Below, in pieces: positions 32,339-43,900 of a stretch of 64,000 nt of DNA. This DNA comes from Desmodesmus armatus (lineage: Eukaryota > Chlorophyta > Chlorophyceae > Sphaeropleales > Scenedesmaceae), in assembly GCA_007449985.2 (NCBI GenBank), contig VIIQ02000664.1:186001-250000 (forward strand), in the 5' to 3' direction. A program made the translations under genes and the position numbers. Position 1 is the stretch's first letter, and each line of letters starts with the position of its first letter. The notes below the pieces were generated by a model that saw only the letters and a list, made by a program, of their open reading frames with translations, ran no database searches and was not told the origin of the DNA.

Positions 32339-32855
32339 GGAGCCTGTGCCAACTACAGCCTGCAGGAGGTATCCACCAGATCAGAGAGGCTATTGGTATC
32401 AATCACAGCTCTGGCACTTTTGAGGGAGGGACTTCTCCAGCGCAGTGATCAGAGCTGACAGATGGATTGCGCCTGCGCTGTGCAGAGTGCCCCAGAACAG
32501 CCAGAACGTGTTGCACAAGATGCTTAGTGACTCAGGTTCAGCTACACGACCACAGGAGGTGACAGCTTGTCGTTCATGGCAGTTTTCTCCCACACAGTTT
32601 GTTCAGCTGGCACATCACCAACCACCCATTGCGAGTTGGACTACTTTCGAAAATTACTGCATGGTGGGACGGCGTCGGCATTCACCATTCGGATTTTGGG
32701 GACTAGCGATCTGTTTGGTTTGTGGAACACCCCCTGGGACGCATCTCACTTTCCAACATATCAGCAGCAGTATAAATCAGCAGTCAGTCACACAAATCCT
32801 ATTGGTGAAACCACTAGCAGTGGTCTTGTGGTGTCCTGTGGATGGTGCCCAGTGA
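32339..32855. promoter_or_regulatory. Shared divergent promoter of NSF and the OPR-like gene
   Basis: The 517 bases between the NSF start (minus) and the OPR-like start (plus) must hold both promoters. A TATAAA at 32771-32776 sits 80 bases before the OPR-like ATG, on the strand and at a distance suited to a TATA box. No comparable element is obvious on the NSF side. Confidence 0.6.
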
Positions 32856-35800
32856 ATGCGCGGATTGGCACCACATGCGCCCCAGAATGTAGGCCAGTCA
32901 GCATTCAGGCCTTTATGGCGAAGCTTGTCATTGCGTAGTCGGCAGCAGTGCTTCGCCGGGCACACCACAGCCACAGCATTCCTGCAGCCACAACAGCAGC
33001 ACCTGGCAGATGTAGTGGCCAGGGACTGTGGGGCGCTGGAGGGGTCTGCAGCCAACCAAGCAGCACAGGAAGGCCATCCCTTGTCATGTGAAGCTTCTAG
33101 CTGCAGCACACCAGCCGATCCCAGCTCGCAAGCAGGCTGCCAAGATGCACAGAAAGCGCTGCAAGCCTGGCAGAGCGTAAGCACGGAACCAGAGGTGCCG
33201 CCGCCGCCGCCGCAGCAGCAGCAGCAGCACGTAGCAGTGCCGCAACGGCAGCAGCTCCCTCAGGAGTCAGCTGGTTCAGAAGCAGACCAGCAGGCTGCGC
33301 AGCAGTTGCCTGCTAATGGCAACCACCAGCCTCGTCAGCCCCATGAGCAGCAGCAGAACTCAGAGTTACGAGGGTGCGTTCAGCAGGATACTGTGCAGGA
33401 TACAGAGTCTGACGCAGATGCAGATGCCGGCCTAGAGTACCAGCAGAACATCTGCCGCAGCTTGCGGGTCGAGAATTGCAGCAGTGTTGAGCAGCTGGCT
33501 GCGATCCTGTCTGAGCATGGCCCATACATGGATGGCCAGGCTCTTACTGCCAGCTACACATCTGCTGCTCGGCTAGGCAAGCAGCTGCAGCAACAGCAAC
33601 AGCAGGAGCTGCCGCAGACGCAGCAGTCTGCTGCATCGAACAGCAGGCAGCGTGCACAGTACCAGCTGGTGCAGCTGCTGGAGCAGCAGCTGCTGCCGCT
33701 GTTGCGTGCCAAGCTTCGTCAGCTTGATGCTGTGGGTCTGCAGCTGGTGCTGTTCTCCCTTGCCTCCCTGCAGTACAAGCAAGAGGTGGTGGTGCTGGAG
33801 ATGGTAAGAAATCGCAGTACAGCGGCATGTCATGCGTGGTATCTGAGCTATTGGCTGGTTTTGTGCCTGAGTTTGTTGTTTGTTTGTGTCCTGTGGGGTG
33901 CATTGCTGCTCCCTGGCGAATGCGTCAGTCACAGTACAGCAACACCGTACAGTGCACAGCCTGGCTTTACGCACATTGTGCTAGGGGCAAACACTTGCAC
34001 GTGCCTGAGGCAGCTGCAGCAGTCTCGTCATCCACATGGTTGATTGTCCACTGTCACGCTAGACCTTGCCTGCTGCTGTGCTGCTTGCTTGTGCGCCTGG
34101 CCGCCCCCACAGGAGGTTGCCCTTACCCCCATCATCCACCACCTGCCTCCTGGCCGGTTGTGTCAGCTAGTGTGGTCGCTGGGGCAGCTAGGTGTGCGCC
34201 CCAATGGGCAGCTGGTCAAGTCTATGTTTCGTGGCAGCAGCAGGTGCATGTCGTTCCTGCAGGGCCAGGACCTGTGCCAGCTACTGCAGGGGCTGGTGCT
34301 GCTGAAACTGCAGCCACACATGCTGTGGCTGGAAGCTTGCTGTGCCAGGGTGCTGCAGGTGAGCATGGCGTGTGTGGTGTGTGGCTCGATCATACTTTTG
34401 TGCAGGTTTTGCCTAGGCAGGGTTAAGGCATGGCTATTGTGGTTTCAATAGCTGCCTGGTGGCTGGAGTGCACTGAAGTCGATTGCGGAGCTGACCCAAG
34501 TGCGTGCAAACTCTGAACTTGTCCTGATGGAAAGTGCTGCCACGTGCACCGTCAAACATCTGAACCAGCTGACAAGGAGTGTGTTGATTGACTGGCTGGG
34601 TGATTTGCAGCCTTGAGCGCCGTGTTTCGCCTCTCACTGTGCAGCGCTGCCTGCTTGTTGCGTCTGCAGTTGTGTGCACACCAGAGGCTGCAGCCCAGGG
34701 CCCTGTGCAGCATCCTGCACAACCTGGCATGCTTGCTGTCCAGCCAGCAGCAGCAGCAGCAGGTGCAGTCGCAGCAGCCATCGTTGTCACAGCAGCAAGA
34801 GCAGTCTGGTGTGCCTCGTACAGCTGCTGGCTTGCCGCAACCCCTGCTGCAGCAGCTGCTGGCGGCAACTCAGCAGGTGCTCAAGGATGCAGCATCAGGT
34901 GCATCGTCAAGTGCTGATAGCCAGCAGTCAGCAGGGGTGCTGCAGCAGCAAGACTGGGATGTGCAGAGGCTGCAGCAGGAACAGCAGGTGCACCAGCAGG
35001 TGCACCAGCTGGAACAGTATCATCTGCAGCAGCAGCAGCAGCAGGCATCCTGTGATGCTATGCAAGCTAATGTGACCAGAGCGCAGCAGCAGGGGGTATG
35101 TGACTGGGACCAACAGCAGTCTTTGGGCAGCCAGTCGTCAGAAGCTGTCGGGGCGCAGCCAATGCTCCAGCAGCTGCCGATTTGGCAGCAGCAGCACCGG
35201 GAGCAGCACCTGGGCAGACTGCATGAACAGCCGGCGCCGTCGGCACAGCAGCAACAGTATCATCACCACCAGCAGCAGCTCACTCCTGCGGGGCTTGTAA
35301 CATTGGCAAACTCTCTGCGGCGCCTGAAGTCAGACCCTCCCAAGGCTTGGCAGGCTGCATATGTTGCTGCAGCAGCCCAGCTGATGCACAGGAGGGATGC
35401 AAGGAATGTGCCGTTGATGCTGGCTCCCTGTGTGCGCTGGCGGCAGTCTCCAGGGCATGACTGGCTGCAGCAGTACCTTGCTGCCTGCCAGGGGCTGATG
35501 CCAGCTATGCATCGGCAGGTGGGTGCTGTTGGGTTGCTGCCACCACACTCCTCTCTGGCTTCTGCCTACTGCTGCTTGACTCAGGTATTGCCAGCTGGTC
35601 ACACTGACTTTATAGCAAAGCAGTAGGTGTTCAGCATGCAAAGCAGAGAGTTCTCAACATGCATGCACACCATGTTCTTCATGCATGTGTGCTTTGCACA
35701 TGGGCCAGATGTTGACACACGTGCTGCTTGATGCTGCAGGGTTTGGCAGTTCTGGGCCACAGCTTGACAGCGCTGCAGGTGCAGCCGCCCCCTGCCTGGC

Positions 35801-37379
35801 TGCTGGCGTACCTCAGAGCTGCTGACAGCACACATCTGGCATCCACACCAGCAGGCTGCAGCTACCTCATGCACACACTGGGGGCCTGGACACAGCTGGG
35901 GTGCCTCCATCAACACCAGACGCCGCAGCCGCAGCCTGCAGGACTTCCTGCAATGCATCAGGCAGTACCAGCATCTACCGCCAGCAGCAGCTCCTTGCAT
36001 GCACCGTCCCGCGGCGGTGCTGCGAGCTCAGGGCAGGGTCAGAACGCCATGGCAGCTGCTGCCGGTCAGCAGCTGCAGGGTATGGCTCAGTCGCTTGCGG
36101 GGCAGTGCATTCGCTGCTTCATGGACCATGGCCACAGCTTCACGGCTGAGCAGCTGGGCATGTTCTGCAAGGGTCTGGCACAGTGGGGCATGCGGGGCAC
36201 ACCCCAGCTGGCCAACCGCCTGGAGCAGGTGAGCCTTGGGATGTACATAGGCAGTGAGTGTAATCAGGGCAAGCAGGGCAGAAAGGGGCAGTGGTGTAGC
36301 TCGTGCTGGTTGTCTTGCGGTGGGAAGATGCATGGGGGCAACATCGCGCATGCTAGCATGCCTGGTGCGTGTTGGTTTGCTGGTCCACCCTTATGCTGGG
36401 TTGCAGACATGTAGATAGCAGTGGTCGGTGCGTCAGAAGCAGCGTCGGCCCATTCCCCCTGCCTCAGGAATTTTGTATGATACTGGTGTTGCCTCTGCAG
36501 GTGGTGCTGCAGCAGCTGAGCCAGCAACCCAGCCGGCGGCGGCGCAGGACAGTCCCAAAGCAGCGTGTGACAGCAGCCACGCTGTGCAGCATCCTGCTGG
36601 CTCTCGCAGTCGCCTGTCCGGATGCAGCCACACCCTCCTTACTCTCAGCACTGTGGACGTCTTGGTCGTCCTGGCTTGTGCCCATGACTACCCCCGCTCA
36701 TGCAGCTGGTGCTGCTTGGGCCATGGGCAGGCTCGGGGTGCAGCCCCCGCAGGACTTGGCACAGGGCCTGCTGCAGCAGCTGGTGATGGCTGCTGGGGAT
36801 TGGCAGCTGCAGCACCTTGCTACGGTGCTGCTGGAAGCCAGGCGGGGCGGGTGGCAGGTTGAGCCGCAGCAGGTGTGGATGGCGTTGGCTGCCATGCTGG
36901 AAAAGCAGGCTGCGGAGCTGTCTGGGGTACAGGTGCAGCTGGGCGCGCAAGGAGGCCAGCAGCTGGGCGTTGGGGGTGAGGATCGGGCAGGTGCAGCTCA
37001 GGCAGCGGATGATCTGCAAGGTCGGTATGCGCAGCAGTCCCGCATGCATGGTGGCGACAGCGGCCCGAGCGGCAGCAATCCAGTGGGGTTTGCGTTGAAT
37101 GAGAGTGAAGGTGGCGGTGGCAGCAGCAGCGTTGCAGCTGCCAGGCTGTACGGCCTGGCTAACCACCGCTTGAAGGGCTGGGTGATGGCTGCAGCAGCTG
37201 CAGCCGCGTGGTGCGACCTGATGCCATTTCAGACATCGCAGGCGGCTGTGCAGATGTACAGTAGGTGTGTTGGAGTGTTGTCGGCAGAGCAGCAGGGTGC
37301 TGTGGAAGCACACCTGCGTGTTATGCAAGCCAGCTGCAGGCAGCGCGGCAGCAGCGGCTTTGACCAGCTGGGGCAGTGA
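32856..37379 (+). CDS. OPR-like (octatricopeptide/FASTK-type) putative organellar RNA-binding protein
   Basis: Five in-phase exons: 32856-33803, 34113-34358, 34670-35518, 35740-36228 and 36501-37379, giving 1136 residues. The start, 'MRGLAPHAPQ...FRPLWRSLSLRSRQQ', is rich in Arg/Ser and poor in acids, as expected of an organelle transit peptide. The body repeats a helical unit: 'LCQLVWSLGQLGVRPNGQL', 'LCSILHNLACL', 'GLAVLGHSLTALQVQPPPAW', 'MFCKGLAQWGMRGTPQLANR', 'AAWAMGRLGVQPPQDLAQGL'. This matches the pattern of OPR/FASTK-like repeats, which bind organellar RNA and control its stability, processing or translation. Repeats are split by long Gln-rich inserts, especially in exon 3. No RAP domain is recognised at the C-terminus. 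The target RNA and whether it acts in plastid or mitochondrion cannot be read from the sequence. Confidence 0.78.
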
Positions 37380-37468
37380 TCTGCAGGTTGTTTGTGACTG
37401 GGTGGAGAAGTGGGTTGGAATGTCTCCGGGAGTTGTCTACAATGGGTGATTGTGAAGTTTTGAATGCG

Positions 37469-37473
37469 TGTAA
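37469..37473 (+). terminator. TGTAA poly(A) signal of the OPR-like gene
   Basis: TGTAA lies 90 bases past the OPR-like stop codon. TGTAA is the usual chlorophyte polyadenylation signal (established knowledge), so this is a fitting 3' end for the transcript. Confidence 0.6.
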
Positions 37474-37987
37474 TTATTCCCGTTTGTTGGTATAACAGCA
37501 GGGGGACAGCTTATCACAGCAGGAGCAGGGGTTGCAACTGCGCGACTGCACCACAAAGTTTAAATGCAATTGCACAGAGAAGCATATGTAGCCTGTTTGA
37601 AGATCTGTTTGCGTGCTGGGTCCCACACTGTCACACAGGTAGAGGTTGGGTGCAAGTCGTCAGTCTGTCTGGGACTGGTAGTGCTCCACCAGGAGCAAGG
37701 GTCTCAGCACAGACCCAGAATGCATCCAAAAGAACCCATCAAAAAACTCAATTCAAAGGCGTCAGCAAGCCACACGGCAGCAGGAGCCTGGCAGGTGACG
37801 GTTGGGAACGACCGTAAACAGTGAGAGATAGGGAACGGACGCTGGAAAGACCCTAATTGATCTTCAGGAAACAAAGAAACGCTTTGGCACCCCTGCAGCC
37901 CTCTGCTGTACTCACACTGTCCTGATCACTTCAGCTTCAAAAACTCTTGGGCATGTATTTCACACAGGGTTCGATACAAAGCCAGGG

Positions 37988-40900
37988 ATGCTGAAGTTCT
38001 TTGGAGTCAACCGTGGTCCGGAGCCGACTCTGCCAGATGACAGCCTCAGTCCAACAAGTCACTTGCTGCGCGGCCGTGCAGTGTTCCAGTGCCAAGCTGG
38101 GGTGCCACAGGAGTCTGATGGACTTGCATACGACCCAGTGCAACGACTGCTTGCGGTAAGCAAGGCCTGGAAGGTATCCAGCAGATCAAGCTGGGAGCAA
38201 CTGCACTCTGGTCTCCAACTGCCCTGCTGTACGCCGTCCTGCAGGTCAGCACAGCAGATGGCAGGGTCAAAGTCCTGGGGCAAGAAGGTGTGGAGGGGCT
38301 CCTTACCAGTGCCCTGCTGGACCCTGCGCCTACACAGCAGCTTTTGTTTGCACACAACAGGGGCGGGTTTGTGAGGCTGGACCAGGTAGGGCGGGCAACA
38401 TGCGCTGCTCAGGGAACAACCAGCATCTGCAGACCTTGTGCACAACATACCGCAAGGGCTGTCATAAGTCTACTATTTGCAGCGTCACCGTGTCTGGTTG
38501 CTGTCAGCACTCCTTGTCTCCTCTGAAGCAGCGGCATACATAGTGACCTGGACCAACCCCTGTCTATATGTGTGTGCACCACGTGCAGTGCGGGCGCCTG
38601 GAGCTGTTCAGTCTCGAGGGGTTGGCAGCACACAGTGCTGATGCAGACACAGAAGCATGCGGCTCTCTGTGTACCCTGGAGGTTCCTGATGACCAGGTGT
38701 GACTGAGCAGACCACCCATGCTGCCAAATGCTCCTTGTGCGCACAGACTTTCCAGCACATGCCTGACAGTACTTTGTGGGGACACTGATGCTATCTTTCG
38801 TCCTGATGGGGGCGTCTGCAGTGCAGTATGAGAGGCAGCAGCAACTTGGGGCTAGAAGTGTGGTGCCACCACATTTCTTCTCGCGTGCTTGTTCTCGGGA
38901 CCCCCCAGTACAGCATTCCGCAACTGGGGCGTTCTTGCTGCACCTTGACATTGTCAGCGGTGTGTTTTCGCGCAGGTGTGCTGTGTGGCCTCCTTCGAGC
39001 AGGAGCCATACCTGCTGCTGGGCTGCAGGAGCGGCGCAGTACGGGTGGCAGCACTAGTCAACGCTAGCGGGGGTGCAGTCACCGCTGCTCGGCAAGTCAG
39101 GGCCCTGCACCTGCGGGAGTACACCAGTTGAGTATGGCTGATGCCTGCTTTGGGGCCCACCACTGGGCGCAAGCGAGCGGCACTTGCAGTGCAGTCACTG
39201 TGTGCCTAAATGGGGAAGCATGCAGACACAGGGAGCAGCTGCAGTTCATACTGCGCAGAGGGCCAGCCAACTATGCCTGCTGAAACTTCACGTTGAGTTG
39301 GGAAAGGGCAGCATATATGTGTAGAAGGTGTCTGCTGTCCTGACAGTAGGTAGCTATACGTCTGCTGTCCCTGCTGCCTGCCCTGCAGTCTCTACTCGCA
39401 GGCTGTCAGCCTCCGGGCCTGTTGTCTGCATGTCTGTGCTGTCGATGCCTCCCCACCACTACCTCCTAGTGGCCCATGAGGGCTCTGGTGCTGCAGTCTG
39501 GGACCTTCGGGCTCAAATAGTAGTCGCAGTCCTGAGCCATAGCAGCAGCAGCAGCGGTGGCGCAGCTGGTAGCGGCGGCGGCACTGCCAACAGCAGCAGC
39601 AAGCTGGCGCAGATAACAGCAGCTGAGTGGTTGCCCGGTAGTAGCAAGGGTGACTTTGCAACGGGGCATGTTGACGGCTCAGTCAGGATCTGGGAGATGC
39701 CAGCGTCAGCCTCAGCAGCAGCTGGAGGCGCTGGCTGTGCTGTAAACAACCATAGTGATGGCGCCAATAGGGCTGGCAAGCTTGCAGGCCAGGTGCTGCA
39801 GCAGCAGCCCAAGACGCTGCAGGCCCTGCTTGTGTCACAGCTGCAGGGCGGCAGCGGCAGCGCTGGCAGCGGCGGTGGCAGCAACAGCCCCAGGCGGCAC
39901 GGGCGCAGCGGCAGCAGGGGCGGAGTGCGGTTCCGGCCCGTGAAGACGATTGCGTTTGTGGCTGGGGCAGTGGAGTGCCTTGCTGTGTTTGGAGGCAACG
40001 ACATGGACAGGCCGGACGGGTTGACGCTGCTGCCCCTGCCAGAACCCACGCAGGTGTGCCGTGCTGTCAGTAATTGGATGTTACACAGAACATCGCCCGT
40101 TGGGGAGCCAACAAAAGGCTCATTGGGCAAAAGCAACTCTGAACCAAACCAAACCTTCACTCTACGTTCCTCTACGTGCTGTCAGCTGGACAGGCTGTTG
40201 GTTGAGGCGCCAGCTGCACTCAGCACTCACGGAGATTGCAACTGTCTGGCTGGCTGTGCAGCCCTGCAATTGGCAGAGCTCGCCCGCCAGCAGTGCATGA
40301 CAAAGCAGAGCGCCTAACAGTTCCCTTTTTGTAGAGCAGCAGGTTGCACCCGACTGCACAGGCACTGAGAAGTGTGCCGCTGCAGAGGCCACATGCTGTG
40401 CCTCCTACACAGTCTGTGCTAATCAACAACGACAAGACTTTTTGATGCACTGTGCCGTGCTGTGATGTGCTGTGTTGTGCTGTGCTGCTGTCTGTTGCCA
40501 GGCCTCGGGGCTGGATGACGGAGAGGAGCAGCAGCAGGCAGCGTCTGCAGAAGCAGTGCAACTGCCATGGCTAGGGCCCATCCTGCAGACAGTGCTGGTG
40601 CCCATGCAGGTAGGTCGGGGTGGAAGCAGGGCTCTTCTGCAGCAGCTTTCTGCAACTTCTGCACCTGCACTCACAGCCTTCAATTAAGATGTACAGCCTT
40701 CACTTGTAGAGCCTTGTGCCTTGTACCTGCATCTTACGACATTTGAGCTGGGCAATCAGGCAGAGTCGAACACAAGCACCTTCTGTGTAGCAACAGCCGT
40801 GCAGGGGTGAACGCCACAATCTATGCAACAAGCTGGCCGGCTGTTCTGCACCTGATAACTGCGTACAATCTGTCTCCTGCATGCACAGGGTGCCCTCACA

Positions 40901-43900
40901 GGGCATGAGGACCCCAGCTCTATCCTTGTCCTGTTAGAGGGGGGCCAACTGCTGCTGTACGACCTCACAGCAACCACACGGCAGCCGCCACCACCACCAC
41001 CACCTCCACCACAACCCCCTCTCGCCGCAAGGCTGTCCGAGCAGCGGTCAGGAAGTCCCAGCAAGCAGAGGGTCCCCACCAAGCAGCCACCCCAGCAGCA
41101 GCAGGAGAAGGAGGAGCTTGTTCCGCCGCCGCCCGTGCAGCAGCTGTTCAAGGGGCAGCTGCAGGGCAAGCCATTGGTGACGGCAGCTAGGCTTCGGATG
41201 ATACCTATTCAGCCGGTCCCGCTGCGAGGCTTGCAGGTGGGAGGGGGGGCCTAGCTGGCATGTCAGTTGTGTCTTTGGTCCGCAAGCATTTGCCGCTTCC
41301 TAACACAGTCTGACTAGGACAATTTGGCTTGAGCTGGCTATGCATACACCACAACCACAAGCATCATCAATGCATGTGTCGTGAAGACGACCGTACTACG
41401 CATCCCCCCCCCCCCCCATCAATGCGATGTTTCAATCTGCAGGGCGCCAGCATGAGTGGCTTGCGGGAGTGGGCTGCAAGCAACAAGCAGACGCAGCGGG
41501 CAGCAGCCGACAGACAGTCCTGGGGATGGGTGGTGCAGGGCGGGCAGCCAGCGCAACCCAACAGCACCACCACCACCACCAGCAGCAACAGCAACAGACC
41601 GCAGCAGAGCACCCCTCGTGTTGTTCTGGGTGCCCCAACTTCCAGCGGCAGCAGCTATGCCACACTGTACTGCACCGGCCATTCTGACGGCGCTGTGCGG
41701 CTGTGGGACATGCATGGGCAGACGCCGCAGCTGCTTGGGTCTGTGCCGAGCTCTGCGGCTGCGCACGCGCTGTCTAGCGTACGCAGGACCCGGGTGCCGG
41801 CGGTCTGCACGCTGGAGTTCGCTTGGGAGCAGGGGTTGCTGATCAGTGGGCATGAGGGGGGCGAGGTAAGCAGGTGGTTGAGTAGCCTGTGTCTGGCGAC
41901 GCAGAAGCCATACCATGGTCAGAGTAACCCCACTGCTGCATAGACATGGTTACGACACCAAAGCAGTGCCCATGCAGGCTAAGGCTAGTGCCAGGTGCCA
42001 AGGATCTTGGCCGCTGCAGCTGGGAGGCTGATGTTGGCCAAGGTAATGTACACTGCACTGCAGCACACAAGGGGTCATGCACCTGGGCCTGTGGCCAAGG
42101 ACTGCCTTCATGGTGTCAGTGCTGCAACAGCAGTCACAGACAGAGTGCCAGCTGAGAGCCTGACATATGCAGTTGAAGGACAGGGGCATGGCATCTTTGT
42201 AGGTTCACGGATGCTTCGGAACGACACACATTGCGCAAATGATGGATAGCTGAGCCACGACCCCATGCTTTGGTTGTGTGTGCGTGTAGGTGCGCATGTA
42301 CCAGTTCAGTGCCACTCCCAAGCACATTGAGTGTGTGGTGTTTGAGTGTGTGGGTGGCCGCGACAACAACCAGGGGTTGGACATAAAGGTATGTTGTGCT
42401 GTGCTTTCATGCTGTGCTGTCCCCAACAGCTGCCAGGCAATGGTGTGTCACATGCGTAGCCATGCGCTGCTGCATAGAGCAGCTCCTCTTCTTGATGAGG
42501 AGTACCAGGGGGGCTGGACACGGACTGACTGGCTATACGCACAGCAACCGGGCGAAACCACCGCGGGGGTCTCATGCTTTGCACGTCCTGTACACTGTGC
42601 CGACGTGCTGCGTCATGCTGCGGTGTCATCACAAGTTGTGCCCTGACCACGGCATGGCATGGTTGTACCTTGTGTGCAGGAGCCTGCAGGGTTCCAGCTG
42701 CGGCTGCTGACCACGCTGCACACTGCCAGCATCTCCAGCAGCACCTACCTGCCCCAGACCCTCATGGTCGCAGTGTCAGATATGGCCGGCAGCATCAGCT
42801 TGATCGACCTGTCGAGGCCAGCAGTGCTGTGGTAAGCCTGGGACTGCTGCAACGCAGTAGTGTTTCGAGGCTTCCGCACATGCAGTTGGCGCTGACTGTG
42901 GGTCAGCACTGGGCATGTCTTGTTAGGCATATTGGCTGCTTGCGTACTTGCGTGACGGTGGTTCCTTATGCTGCATCAGGTTGAATATAGTAGGTAAACA
43001 GGGTGCAGCCTTATGTGCAACTAAATTACTGTGTGTGTGTCCCTATGCCGTGTTCTCCAGGCTGCAGGCGCCCTGGCCTGCCCAGCCTGTCGTGTCCCTA
43101 AGCCTTGGGTTGGTCCCGCTGCCGCATCATAGGTAAGGCTGCTCTCACACTTACACCTGCATTGTACTGAACTGTAGCTCTAACTGGCATGCCGTTCTTG
43201 GATGCCATCTTTGCTTCGACAGCAAGCAGAATTCATTCCTGCTGGACGCTGTTGCTGTTGGCAGCCTCCCAGCACATGGTGCGTGTGCACCAAGGCCATC
43301 GTTTGCAACTGTAGCAAGGTTCCCGGTGATGACTGCCGTGTGGTTGTCCTGCTGGGCCCCACTCCTTGACTGCCCTTTGGTTGTCATGTTCCTGCGCGCC
43401 CTGCACTGCTCCTTGTGCTGTCGGCACAACAGGGAGCGCCATGAGGGTCTGGCTGCACGCACCAAGAGCCTGCCGGCTGGCACACCCAGGCGGGCGTTGG
43501 TGGCTGTGGCAGCTGACAGCCAGGTAGCGGTGATGGACGCAGAGACTGGCTTCACGCTGTCAAAGTGAGAGTGCAGCACTGGGGCTCAGCCCATGCTGCT
43601 GGCTGCTGTATCTTTTACTACAACCATATAAAAAACCCACTGACAGCCTTTGCAGCAGTACATGGTGCTGTCAGACTGAGAGCAAAGCACAAAATGCTGA
43701 AGTGGCTTGATAACAAACAGCTTTTATTCAGCATGTCAGCAAGGTGGGTCTGTCTTGCCCTTCATGTCGGTGGGCGCCCATCAGCACATACCAGCTTTGC
43801 TTTCTGGCTCGACAAGGGCTTGCTTTCATTGCTGCTCTGCTGTTGCCGCATCCAGAGCTGGTGCACTCGTGCCGAAAACGCAGTCGCCCGCGCTGTACCT

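Noticed and set aside
38482..38540. Possible extra tomosyn exon ('RHRVWLLSALLVSS')
   Set aside because: It has a good acceptor but no donor in a usable position. Joining 38385 directly to 38589 keeps phase and gives the better protein sequence.
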